In this document: piece by piece, positions 37,148-45,257 of the stretch | How positions within the stretch are numbered: the stretch's first letter is position 1 | How the letters are laid out: every line of letters begins with the position of its first letter | DNA from: CAVUAT01 sp963848045 | GTDB taxonomy: Bacteria; Actinomycetota; Thermoleophilia; Solirubrobacterales; 70-9 | DNA length: 64,000 bases | Direction of reading: 5' to 3' | NCBI GenBank assembly: GCA_963848045.1 | Contig: CAWKCC010000004.1 | Coordinates: 806,001-870,000 of the forward strand | Notes under the pieces: model-generated | Seen by the model: the letters and a program-made list of their open reading frames with translations, nothing else | Told to the model about the DNA's origin: nothing | Databases searched by the model: none | Position numbers and translations under genes: made by a program

Positions 37148-38449
37148 TCACGAAGCTCCCGTGCGAGCAGGCGGCAGCTCCGCCGGCAACGGCGCCCCAC
37201 GCCAGAGGTGATCGAGGATCAGCTCCCAGCCGCGGCCAACCGCGTCAAAGGAGTGGTAGTCGAGCACGAACTCGCGCCCGGCCCGGCCGACCCTGCGCCG
37301 CTCGGCGGGGTTCTCGACCAGCTCCCGCAGCACTTGCTTGAGATTGGTGAGATCGGCGTTGACCACCGGGGAGGCGCGCATCGCCTCGGTTTGCATGTAG
37401 TCGGCCGGGAGCCAGCTCAGCGCCGAGAGCACCGGCTTGCCGGCGCTCATCCCCTCGATCGCGAACATCGCATAGCCGGTGACGAACTGGTCGGCGACGA
37501 TGTCGGCCCTCAGGATCGCCTGGCGCACTTCCTCGTTGGGGCGGCGCTCGAGCAGATCGAGGTGGACGTCGAGGCCCTCGGCGCGCAGCTCCTCGACTGC
37601 CTCGATCAGGCCCTCGGTGCCCTTGATCAACCGGTGGTTGGGGGCGTGGACCACGGTCACGGGCCCATCGTGCCCGTCGCCGCCGCCGGGGGGTACCTCG
37701 GGCCACTGCTCGGTGTCGATCGCGAGCATCGTCGGCCAGAGCACGTCGGTACGGGGCAGGTAGCCGAGCTGATGCCAGTTGCCGATCACCAAATCAGCCC
37801 AGCGACAGTAGTAGTCGACCCGCTCGCGGATCTGGTCACCGATCTCGAGGAAGACCGGGTACTCGGCGAGCATCTGCTCCTCCAAGGCGCCGAGGTGGCC
37901 GGGGACTGCGACGTCGCTGCCGTAGGGCGAGACCACGAGCTTCTTGCCGGCGAGTCGCAGCAGGGGGCCTTCGAGGCGCCAGAACATGGTCCAGCGCAGG
38001 AAGCTTCCATCGAGAAAGGCCACGAGCACGTCGGCCCTGAGCAGAGCCCAGGCCATCGAGAGGAAGTACCCGACGAGCACGTACAAGCGCACCGATCCGA
38101 GCAGCGTGTTCCTGACGACGTCGAAGTCGTCGGCGCTGTTCACACTGGAAGCGCTGGGAACCCGCGTCAAGCTCTCACAGCCTCGCTGTTGCAGTGTCTT
38201 CGACCAGTACTTGAGGCTGATCAACGCGGTCGGGCCCATCACGACCCGCGGCGAGGCGCGGCGGAGCTTGCGGAAGGTGGTCTGAACCCGTGCAACGGCC
38301 GCGACCAGGAACAGCAGCGGGATGCTGACTGAGGCAGCGGCGATCACAAGCGCCAGGGTCAGCATCCCGCGAAGTCTTCTTCTGACGCGAACCGAGAGGG
38401 GGTCCGCCGGCGTCTCCGCCTGCTCTGCGGGTATCGACGACACCGTCAA
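37148..38449 (-). CDS. Membrane-anchored glycosyltransferase, copy 1 of a pair with identical C-terminal halves
   Basis: A 433-aa protein with start TTG 38449 overlapping the upstream stop (TTGA). Hydrophobic helix MLTLALVIAAASVSIPLLFLV lies near residue 29, then VVMGPTALISLKYWSKTLQQ. The rest is GT-B/GT4-like: LVVSPYGSDVAVPGHLG, VTVVHAPNHRLIKGTEGLIE, DIVADQFVTGYAMFAIEGMS (donor-site region), GKPVLSAL and GRAGREFVLDYHSF. About 270 C-terminal residues are encoded by an 813-bp segment almost identical to the next gene, while the N-terminal 160 residues differ. The precise sugar is unknown. Confidence 0.82.
   Translation of the reverse strand: MTVSSIPAEQAETPADPLSVRVRRRLRGMLTLALVIAAASVSIPLLFLVAAVARVQTTFRKLRRASPRVVMGPTALISLKYWSKTLQQRGCESLTRVPSASSVNSADDFDVVRNTLLGSVRLYVLVGYFLSMAWALLRADVLVAFLDGSFLRWTMFWRLEGPLLRLAGKKLVVSPYGSDVAVPGHLGALEEQMLAEYPVFLEIGDQIRERVDYYCRWADLVIGNWHQLGYLPRTDVLWPTMLAIDTEQWPEVPPGGGDGHDGPVTVVHAPNHRLIKGTEGLIEAVEELRAEGLDVHLDLLERRPNEEVRQAILRADIVADQFVTGYAMFAIEGMSAGKPVLSALSWLPADYMQTEAMRASPVVNADLTNLKQVLRELVENPAERRRVGRAGREFVLDYHSFDAVGRGWELILDHLWRGAPLPAELPPARTGAS
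37167..37979. repeat. 813-bp direct repeat, copy 1
   Basis: Matches 38504-39316 at a constant offset of 1337 bp. The one difference I noticed is C at 37909 against T at 39246 (Ala to Thr). It covers the C-terminal halves of two adjacent glycosyltransferase genes. Boundaries are sharp, as after a recent gene conversion or unequal exchange. Confidence 0.95.
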
Positions 38450-39747
38450 CCCGACAGCGCTATCTCGGAAGCCGGCGCTCCCGGGGCCAGGTCACCCTCC
38501 GGCGCAGGCGGCAGCTCCGCCGGCAACGGCGCCCCACGCCAGAGGTGATCGAGGATCAGCTCCCAGCCGCGGCCAACCGCGTCAAAGGAGTGGTAGTCGA
38601 GCACGAACTCGCGCCCGGCCCGGCCGACCCTGCGCCGCTCGGCGGGGTTCTCGACCAGCTCCCGCAGCACTTGCTTGAGATTGGTGAGATCGGCGTTGAC
38701 CACCGGGGAGGCGCGCATCGCCTCGGTTTGCATGTAGTCGGCCGGGAGCCAGCTCAGCGCCGAGAGCACCGGCTTGCCGGCGCTCATCCCCTCGATCGCG
38801 AACATCGCATAGCCGGTGACGAACTGGTCGGCGACGATGTCGGCCCTCAGGATCGCCTGGCGCACTTCCTCGTTGGGGCGGCGCTCGAGCAGATCGAGGT
38901 GGACGTCGAGGCCCTCGGCGCGCAGCTCCTCGACTGCCTCGATCAGGCCCTCGGTGCCCTTGATCAACCGGTGGTTGGGGGCGTGGACCACGGTCACGGG
39001 CCCATCGTGCCCGTCGCCGCCGCCGGGGGGTACCTCGGGCCACTGCTCGGTGTCGATCGCGAGCATCGTCGGCCAGAGCACGTCGGTACGGGGCAGGTAG
39101 CCGAGCTGATGCCAGTTGCCGATCACCAAATCAGCCCAGCGACAGTAGTAGTCGACCCGCTCGCGGATCTGGTCACCGATCTCGAGGAAGACCGGGTACT
39201 CGGCGAGCATCTGCTCCTCCAAGGCGCCGAGGTGGCCGGGGACTGTGACGTCGCTGCCGTAGGGCGAGACCACGAGCTTCTTGCCGGCGAGTCGCAGCAG
39301 GGGGCCTTCGAGGCGCTGAAGGCGGGTGCGGTGCAGGAAGCTGCCCTCGAGGAAACTGATGAACACGTCGGCTTTGAGCAGCGTCCGGGCGAACACGAGA
39401 TAGTCACCGAACGCCAACGCCAAGCGAAGCGAGCCCAGGAACGCCGGACGGCAGATGTCGAAGTCGTGGCGGGTACCGGCGGCCGACAAGTTGTACACGC
39501 ACGTGACGCTCTTGTAGCCGCGCTCGCGCAGCGCTCCTGACCAGTACTTGAGGCTCATGATCGGAACTGGCCCCCAGATCAAGCGCGGCCGCCGCCGGCA
39601 CACGCGCGACAGGATCGTCTGCCCCCGCGCCAGCAGCGCGACGGGTGGCAGAAGCAACAGAGCGCCCAAAGAGCCAGCCTGGAAGAGAAACGTTTCGAGG
39701 TACCAGCGCCAGACATGTAGGACTCGCTTGCCGATCCAGTGCTTCAC
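38446..39747 (-). CDS. Membrane-anchored glycosyltransferase, copy 2 of the pair
   Basis: GTG 39747 (VKHWIGKRVLHVWRWYLETF) is chosen: a GGGGAGG site lies five bases upstream and the product is then 433 aa, the same as its neighbour; the frame stays open further upstream without homology. A hydrophobic segment FLFQAGSLGALLLLPPVALL is followed by LIWGPVPIMSLKYWSGALRE and a divergent N-terminal domain with VCNLSAAGTRHDFDICR-like sequence. From LLRLAGKKLVVSPYGSDV onward it is virtually identical to the neighbour. The stop overlaps the next start, so the two are co-translated. Confidence 0.82.
   Translation of the reverse strand: MKHWIGKRVLHVWRWYLETFLFQAGSLGALLLLPPVALLARGQTILSRVCRRRPRLIWGPVPIMSLKYWSGALRERGYKSVTCVYNLSAAGTRHDFDICRPAFLGSLRLALAFGDYLVFARTLLKADVFISFLEGSFLHRTRLQRLEGPLLRLAGKKLVVSPYGSDVTVPGHLGALEEQMLAEYPVFLEIGDQIRERVDYYCRWADLVIGNWHQLGYLPRTDVLWPTMLAIDTEQWPEVPPGGGDGHDGPVTVVHAPNHRLIKGTEGLIEAVEELRAEGLDVHLDLLERRPNEEVRQAILRADIVADQFVTGYAMFAIEGMSAGKPVLSALSWLPADYMQTEAMRASPVVNADLTNLKQVLRELVENPAERRRVGRAGREFVLDYHSFDAVGRGWELILDHLWRGAPLPAELPPAPEGDLAPGAPASEIALSG
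38504..39316. repeat. 813-bp direct repeat, copy 2
   Basis: Second copy of the segment at 37167-37979, offset 1337 bp, with one noticed mismatch at 39246. Outside it the two genes diverge at once (GGCGCC against GGCGCT at the 3' boundary, GCGAGCAGG against CGGCGCAGG at the other). Confidence 0.95.
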
Positions 39748-40279
39748 TTGCCTCCCCACAATCTCAGCAGCTTCGCGAACGCTACCCGCCGGCCCGCAGG
39801 CTACTGGCTGGGGGTCCCTACGCTTGAGCCTGGTGCGGAAGATCGGCCATGCCGTCGGCACGCTCAGCGGGCAGCACGTCGGACCTTGGGACTGAGCATC
39901 ACGGGATCGGACACGATGCGAGAAGGAAGGTACGCTTCGATGGGTTGATTTCGAACCGACATCGAGCGCTACGAGACGATTCGCTTCGACCGTCCGGCAC
40001 TCGGGAAGTGCGAAGACCAGGTCCAGGGGAGGGTGAACGGTGGACCGGGCTTTTGGGAGAAGTTGGGAGGGATGGGGGCCGAGTACAACGGACACATCCT
40101 CACTGGAGACCGCCAAGTATTGTTCGGCTCGGTCTGGCCCAACCCCTCTCGCCAGAGTTCATGAAGCAGTTCGAGCCGCTGAGGCCGCTCAGCGGCGCAA
40201 TCGGCCCCTCGCTCTAACAGGCGACCAATAGCTCTAGACTGCCGCGCTTCACGCAGCCGCTTCCCAGAGTTTCTCGACC
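39748..40279 (+). other. 532-bp gap with a start-less coding remnant (39949-40164)
   Basis: No intact gene. On the plus strand an open frame without a start codon runs from a TGA just before 39949 to TGA at 40162-40164. It reads DIERYETIRFDRPALGKCED then QVQGRVNGGPGFWEKLGGMG and ends LFGSVWPNPSRQSS. Its composition is protein-like but I do not recognise it. An ATGA overlap leads into an 18-codon ORF (MKQFEPLRPLSGAIGPSL) ending near 40217. It is probably the end of a lost gene. The upstream region of the glycosyltransferase at 39747 and of the methyltransferase at 40280 must also lie here; no clear promoter was seen. Confidence 0.45.
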
Positions 40280-41335
40280 TTGAAGCCCAACGTTCTCGAG
40301 CTAATAGCCTGCCCGCACGATCTCGGCTCCCTGGCGTTGTCGAGACCTGACAACCCGTCCGACATCGAGTCCGGCACACTCACGTGCGAGGACGGGCACT
40401 CATTCGAGATCAGCGAAGGGATCCCGAGACTCGTCCCCGATCGAGCTAGCTCCGGGCAAGACGGCACCTTCGAGTCCTTCTCGGCCAAGTGGAAGCAGGT
40501 GAGCGATGCCGAACTCGAGCAGCGTTTCGCGCAGCAGTACCGCTGGTACGTCGAACGCTATGGGTTCGGAGACGAGCAGGGCCTGGCCAACTTCCTCTCC
40601 GACAAGGAGCGAATCCTAGAGGCGGGGACGGGCCTCGGCGGGGACTCAGCCCGCTTCGCCAGGCTCTCCGACGCCGAAGTAATCGGCCTCGACCTGAGCG
40701 AGGGTATCTTTTCAGCGCAACGCTACTTTGGCGGGCCGAATGGCCCCCCAAATCTGACCTACCTCCAGGGTGACATCCTCAAGCTGCCCTTCCCAGCCGA
40801 GAGCTTCGACTTCATCTCCTCCGACCAGGTGATCCACCACACGCCTGACGCGCCCCGGGCGTTCTCGGAGCTCGCCCGCCGACTCCGCCCCGGAGGACAT
40901 CTGGCCGTCTACGTGTACTCGGTCAAGTCGATGCTCCGGGAACTCGCCGACACCGAGATCCGAAAGTTGACGACGAGTATGTCAGTGCAGGAATGCATGG
41001 AGTTCAGTGAGCAGATGACGGAACTGGGGCGGCAACTTTCGCGCTTGGACGCCACGGTCAAGCTCAAGAAGGGGGTTCCGCTCTTGGGCATCGAACCGGG
41101 TGAGCACGACGTCCAACGCCTGGTCTACTGGCACTTCCTGAAGTGCTTTTGGAGCGCGGACTTCTCCGACAACCTAAATGACCTGGTCAACTTCGATTGG
41201 TACCACCCACCGTTTGCATCGCGCCACACCCCCGCCGAAGTCGGCGCTTGGTGTGATTCTGCAGGGCTTGTGGTCGAGCGCCTCAATGTCGCCGAGAGCG
41301 GGATCAGCGTGCTGGCACGCCGGCCCAGAGGATAA
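40280..41335 (+). CDS. Class I SAM methyltransferase with Trm112-like N-terminus
   Basis: A 351-aa protein starting at TTG 40280. The first 55 residues (LELIACPHDLGSLALSR, then TLTCEDGHSFEISEGIPRLV) look like a Trm112/YcaR-type zinc ribbon, with Cys at CPHD and CEDG. The methyltransferase core follows: RILEAGTGLGGDSARFARL (motif I), VIGLDLSEGIFSA, FDFISSDQVIHHTPDAPRAF and LARRLRPGGHLAVYVYSVKS. The C-terminal 120 residues form an extra helical part. Such proteins are common in glycan loci. The methyl acceptor is unknown. Confidence 0.8.
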   Translation: MKPNVLELIACPHDLGSLALSRPDNPSDIESGTLTCEDGHSFEISEGIPRLVPDRASSGQDGTFESFSAKWKQVSDAELEQRFAQQYRWYVERYGFGDEQGLANFLSDKERILEAGTGLGGDSARFARLSDAEVIGLDLSEGIFSAQRYFGGPNGPPNLTYLQGDILKLPFPAESFDFISSDQVIHHTPDAPRAFSELARRLRPGGHLAVYVYSVKSMLRELADTEIRKLTTSMSVQECMEFSEQMTELGRQLSRLDATVKLKKGVPLLGIEPGEHDVQRLVYWHFLKCFWSADFSDNLNDLVNFDWYHPPFASRHTPAEVGAWCDSAGLVVERLNVAESGISVLARRPRG

Positions 41336-41343
41336 GCGGCGCC

Positions 41344-41667
41344 TCTACGCGCACTTGGGAGAAGTTCGGCCTGGTCTATCGCCCGCGGGGGGCGACCCTG
41401 GCGGCGCAGCCACGCCTCCCAACCGCCCGGATTGAGGCTGTCCGAACATCGATCCCCCGTCTACTGCGCAAGCCGAGACGAGAACAATCGCGCTCACGTG
41501 AATTGAGTATGGAGATCTTGACCGACGGGAATCCGGAGGTCGTCACCGAAGCTGAGGAGCCCGCTCTGGCGCCAGGCCCGCTCGGGAACTTCGATGCTAC
41601 GGCGTGCATCCAAGCTCGCTCGAGGAAGGTCGTCACCGACCGGGAGGGAACTCAATTCATCGAATAG
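41344..41667 (+). pseudogene. Truncated beta-propeller glycosidase-like gene fragment
   Basis: An open frame without a convincing start reads TWEKFGLVYRPRG at about 41353, then LAAQPRLPTARIEAVRTSI, then SMEILTDGNPEVVTEAEEPA and LAPGPLGNFDATACIQ, ending at TAG 41665-41667. The pattern W-E-K-x-G-L-x-Y-x-P, then acidic-residue-led NPE-V-V...EEP.L.PGPLG.FD, matches the N-terminal blades of GH43/GH32-like five-bladed propeller proteins found in polysaccharide clusters (usually followed by DSGV and YLYYIGW). The remainder of such a protein, 200 or more residues, is missing. It is a decayed N-terminal fragment by my reading; recognition is by motif only. Confidence 0.5.
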
Positions 41668-41673
41668 CTTGAG

Positions 41674-42546
41674 CTAGCCATGCGCGACCGAGCGCGCCGT
41701 TATGCTCAGTCCCTCGCTCAGCCCGATCGAAGGGGTGACGCCAAGCAGCTCCCGCATCCGAGAAGTGTCGGCGACCATGTCACCGGCCAGTTCGGCATCG
41801 GTGTGGCGGAGCCGCGGCTTGGTCTCGAGGGCGGCCCCCAGCCGCTGAACCAAATCGGTGATGGTGAGGGCTTCGCTCCCTGCGACATTCGCCACGAAAG
41901 AGCCATCGGCTCGCAAGGCGCCCTCAATCGCAGCGGCTGCGTCCTGGGCGGCGATCGGATTCATGCGCATCCCCGGGTTACCAGCGATCACTATCTCCTT
42001 CCCGGCAAGGATCTGTTCGCTCAACCTTGGGATAAGAGTTTGCCCGGGCCCGGGACCGTAGACGAAGAAGAAGCGCAAGACCGCCCAGTTCAGCAACTCC
42101 GAGTAGTCCTCGACCAGCAGTTCCGCCATCCGCTTCGAGCGGAAGTAAGGGCCGGGCGTGGTAAGGGAGGCATCCTCCGAGACCGGCACGGGACCGGGGC
42201 TGTACACACCCCCGGTCGAAGCGAGCACAAAGCGGTGCGCGCCCGCCCGCCTCGCGTAGCCGAGGAGGCGCTGCGTGCTGTGCACGTTGACCTCGAACAG
42301 ATCGTCAGCGCCCTCGGGGAAGTCCCTGTAGCTCTCTGACTGCGCCAGGTGAACGATCGCGTCGATCGAGCTGGGGAGCGACGCCTCGTCGAGGGGTTGA
42401 GTCAGATCCTGTTGCACCCAGCGCACCTCACCGTCATCGCGGGCCACCTCACGGCGCGTCATTGCGACTAGCTCCTCTCTCCCCGCCAGCCTTGCGAGGA
42501 GATGCCGTCCGATCAAGCCCGTCGCACCGGTCACCAGCACCTTCAT
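41674..42546 (-). CDS. NAD-dependent epimerase/dehydratase, short form
   Basis: Extended SDR of 290 aa from ATG 42546 (MKVLVTGATGLIGRHLLARL). It shows GATGLIG, AIVHLAQSESYRDFPEG, the Ser region FVLASTGGVYSPGP and the Y-x3-K equivalent YFRSKRMAELL. The C-terminal part contains PGMRMNPIAAQDAAAAIEGA. It is less like the other epimerases of the locus and closer to reductase/epimerases acting on 4-keto-6-deoxy sugars. The product is unknown. It is isolated between a pseudogene fragment and a decayed stretch. Confidence 0.83.
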   Translation of the reverse strand: MKVLVTGATGLIGRHLLARLAGREELVAMTRREVARDDGEVRWVQQDLTQPLDEASLPSSIDAIVHLAQSESYRDFPEGADDLFEVNVHSTQRLLGYARRAGAHRFVLASTGGVYSPGPVPVSEDASLTTPGPYFRSKRMAELLVEDYSELLNWAVLRFFFVYGPGPGQTLIPRLSEQILAGKEIVIAGNPGMRMNPIAAQDAAAAIEGALRADGSFVANVAGSEALTITDLVQRLGAALETKPRLRHTDAELAGDMVADTSRMRELLGVTPSIGLSEGLSITARSVAHG

Positions 42547-42901
42547 AATGCGTCCCCGGGGTGGTCGTGACGAGCGGCGATCGTTAGTTCGCGAAGCGGG
42601 TCCGATCGTCCCAGGCATCGAGCAGGGCGCTTTCCGTCTCCTTGCGGGTCGCGGGCACGCGGGCCGTGGCTCCCGAGGTAGAGAAGGAAGTTGCAGAGGC
42701 GGCATTTGCCCTCCGTGACGGCCGCCCCCACGATCTGCCGCATCCAGCGAATCCCTCCGCCTTCCCGGGCTACAGGGTACTCGGGCTCGCAGCCCGGCAG
42801 ACTCCTGTTGGGCGATCGCCTGGTAGACCAGGCCGCCGGGACTCCGGCGCAAGAAGTGGAATCGGGCTCCTCCTCGGCGGGACCGAGGACATCGACAAGA
42901 A
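42547..42901 (-). other. 355-bp stretch of coding debris
   Basis: No intact gene. On the minus strand, frames show protein-like fragments: RFHFLRRSPGGLVYQAIAQQ near 42840 and, in another frame, VPATRKETESALLDAWDDRT ending at a stop near 42583. Neither piece is recognised. The change of frame between them suggests a decayed gene between the asparagine synthase-like gene and the epimerase. Confidence 0.4.
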
Positions 42902-44788
42902 TCACGGCGTTGCCCCTCTTAGAAAGATCCGGCACCAGTGCTCGAAGCTGAGTAAGGACCAGAGCAATAAGCGCCGGTTCTCGCGCCCCTCCAGGTGCTC
43001 CTCAACGAGGGGCCGCACCCCGTCCGGGTTGAGGAACTCGTAGATGGCGGCATCGGAGGAGAGCAACTCCCGACGCACGTAGTCGATGCTGTCGCCCCTA
43101 AACCAGCTCGAGTCGGGGCCGGAGAAGCCCTGCTTCACTCCCTCGGTGATCGTTTCCGGCACGTAGCGGCTCATCACCCGCCGCAGGATCAGCTTTCCGT
43201 CGCGGGTCTTCTCGAAGTACCGCTGCGTCTTGTCGCCTGGCTCGTTCTCGTTCAGCTTCACGACCTTCTCCAGATCGCGCAGCTTGTGCCTGACCGCCAG
43301 ACGCTGTGCGAACTCGACCAGGTCGTTGTCGAGGAAAGGCACGCGATTCTCGAGGCTGTGGGCCATGCTGAGCTTGTCCTCGACCACGAACAAGCCGTGG
43401 AGGAAGGTCTTGGCCTCGAGGTACAGGGAGTGGTTGACGTACTCCTCTGGGCTCCGCGGCGCGGTCGAGTCCGGCAGCGCCCCCCGGAACAGGTCCACGG
43501 TACGCAGGTCCTTGACCTCGCTCCAGACATCGGGGGCGAAGAAGCTGGAGAGGACGCTGTTCGGGACCAGTCGGTCCCAGAAGCGGTAGTACTTGTCGAT
43601 GTAGTGGTCGAAGTCGTAGTTGACCACGGCCCGGTAGTAGCGCCACGGGTATCCGGCGAAGAGCTCGTCGCCACCTGAGCCGGCGAGCACCACCTTGACG
43701 AACTTGCTGGCGAGGCGGGCGACGTAGTAGTTGGGATAGCTCTGCCCCACCCGCAGGTCCTCCAGGTGCCAGATCAGCGCCGGCATACAGCGCTCCATGT
43801 CGCCCGCCTTCAGCACCGCCTCGTAGTGCTCGGTCTTGAAGAGGTAAGACATCGCCTCGGCCTTCTGGCGCTCGTCGTCGCCCGGCTCGAGGCCCATTCG
43901 GGAGGTCATGTCGAACCCGACGGTGAAGGTGTTCATGAAGGGAAGCGAGCGGCTGGCCAAAGCCGTGATCGTGCCGGAGTCCATGCCGCCGCTCAGGTGC
44001 GCTCCGACCGGGACGTCGGAGACGAGTTGGCGCTCGACCGCTTGGCGGAGCAGGCGATCAAGCTCCTCTAGCAGCTCCTCGTCGGAACCCATCTCCTCCG
44101 CCTCGACGAAGTCGAAGTCCCAGTAGCGCTGCGGCCTCGCCTCGGGCGCCTCGGCGGACAGGGTCATGCGATGCCCGGCGGGCAGCATCTTCACACCTTC
44201 GAACAGGGTGCCGTCGGTGAAGATGTTCTGGAAGGTGAAGTACTCGAGCAGGTGCGGCTTGCTCACTCGCGTGGCGAATCCGGGATGCTCGAGCAGCGAC
44301 TTGATCTCCGAGCCGAACACGAGCTGTCTGCCCAGGTCGACGTAGTAGAGCGGCTTGATCCCGTAGCGGTCGCGCGCCAGGAAGAGCTCGCGCCTGTGCC
44401 GGTCCCAGAGCGCGAACGCGAACATGCCGTTGAAGCGCTCGACGCAGGCCGGCCCCCACTCGGCATAGGCGGCGAGCACAACCTCGGTGTCGGTGTGGGT
44501 GCGGAAGCCGTGACCGAGCTGCTCGAGCTCGGCCCGCAGCTCGCGGAAGTTGTAGACCTCGCCGTTGTAAGTGATCACCTGATCGCCCGAGGCCGAGGTC
44601 ATCGGCATGTCGCCCTGGGCATGAGGGTCGATGATCGCCAGCCGGCGATTGGCGAGGCCGACCGGGCCGTCCGCGTACTGCCCCTCGCCGTCGGGGCCCC
44701 GGTGGGTGATCACATCGCTCATCCGACGCATCAGCTCGATCGGGACGGGCCCGCCCGAGCGGTCGAAGACTCCCGCGATCCCGCACAC
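42902..44788 (-). CDS. Asparagine synthase (glutamine-hydrolysing)-like amidotransferase 1
   Basis: A 628-aa protein. GTG 44788 is the start because it puts the N-terminal nucleophile Cys at position 2 (VCGIAGVFDRSGGPVPIELM). The glutaminase domain has RRLAIIDPHAQGDMPM, VITYNGEVYNFRELRAELEQ and HTDTEVVLAAYAEWG. The synthetase domain has the ATP-binding SGGMDSGTITALAS and LAGSGGDELFAGYPWRYYRA. Length fits the family. In glycan loci such proteins commonly amidate uronic acids or modify acceptors rather than make free asparagine; this is an inference from context. It follows a deleted DegT gene. Confidence 0.9.
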   Translation of the reverse strand: MCGIAGVFDRSGGPVPIELMRRMSDVITHRGPDGEGQYADGPVGLANRRLAIIDPHAQGDMPMTSASGDQVITYNGEVYNFRELRAELEQLGHGFRTHTDTEVVLAAYAEWGPACVERFNGMFAFALWDRHRRELFLARDRYGIKPLYYVDLGRQLVFGSEIKSLLEHPGFATRVSKPHLLEYFTFQNIFTDGTLFEGVKMLPAGHRMTLSAEAPEARPQRYWDFDFVEAEEMGSDEELLEELDRLLRQAVERQLVSDVPVGAHLSGGMDSGTITALASRSLPFMNTFTVGFDMTSRMGLEPGDDERQKAEAMSYLFKTEHYEAVLKAGDMERCMPALIWHLEDLRVGQSYPNYYVARLASKFVKVVLAGSGGDELFAGYPWRYYRAVVNYDFDHYIDKYYRFWDRLVPNSVLSSFFAPDVWSEVKDLRTVDLFRGALPDSTAPRSPEEYVNHSLYLEAKTFLHGLFVVEDKLSMAHSLENRVPFLDNDLVEFAQRLAVRHKLRDLEKVVKLNENEPGDKTQRYFEKTRDGKLILRRVMSRYVPETITEGVKQGFSGPDSSWFRGDSIDYVRRELLSSDAAIYEFLNPDGVRPLVEEHLEGRENRRLLLWSLLSFEHWCRIFLRGATP

Positions 44789-44790
44789 GG

Positions 44791-45235
44791 CTAGATCCCT
44801 TCGAATGCCCGGCGGAGCTCGTCCACGACCAGTTCCTGCTCGTCGTCGGTCACGTCCGGATAGAGGGCAAGCGCGAGGCTCAACTTCTCGGCGATGGCGG
44901 CGTCCGGAAGTCCTTGCAGGTGAGGCCGTACTTGCCGGCATGGACGCCGGTCAGCGCCGCAGCATGCGTTCCCTGCCTCGTGGCGATGCTCTCTCGCTCC
45001 ATCGCCGCCATCACACGGTCTCTCATCTCGGAGAGGTGATCGAGGTTGTCTGGGCTCGGCTGCTCGGGGCGGAACGCCAATGTACCCGCGGAGGCGCTCC
45101 TCGAACTCCGCGGCCTTGGGCTCCTGGGCCACCCAACCCGATGCCAACGGTGCCCGCGGCGCCTCCAACTCGGCGCCGCTGAACGAGGGCTTGGCGATTG
45201 GGATCCTGAGCGCGCGCGCCGCTGCCGCGCGCGCG
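44791..45235 (-). pseudogene. DegT/DnrJ/EryC1 aminotransferase gene with its middle deleted
   Basis: The beginning, RIPIAKPSFSGAELEAPRAP then LASGWVAQEPKAAEFEERLR to GYIGV, is a standard DegT N-terminus of about 45 residues. It joins, with frame changes, RDRVMAAMERESIATRQGTH then AAALTGVHAGKYGL and finally AIAEKLSLALALYPDVTDDE with QELVVDELRRAFEGI, the standard C-terminus. Some 220 central residues, including the PLP lysine, are absent, so it cannot be active. The intact family member of the window lies at 55107-56213. The deletion has the same N-plus-C form as the epimerase remnant at 47440-47799. Confidence 0.82.
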
Positions 45236-45257
45236 TGCCTCGATTCCCGCGTCGCGC

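Noticed and set aside
37167..39316. Insertion sequence or composite transposon made by the 813-bp repeats
   Set aside because: The repeats are coding halves of glycosyltransferases; no transposase or terminal inverted repeats were seen.
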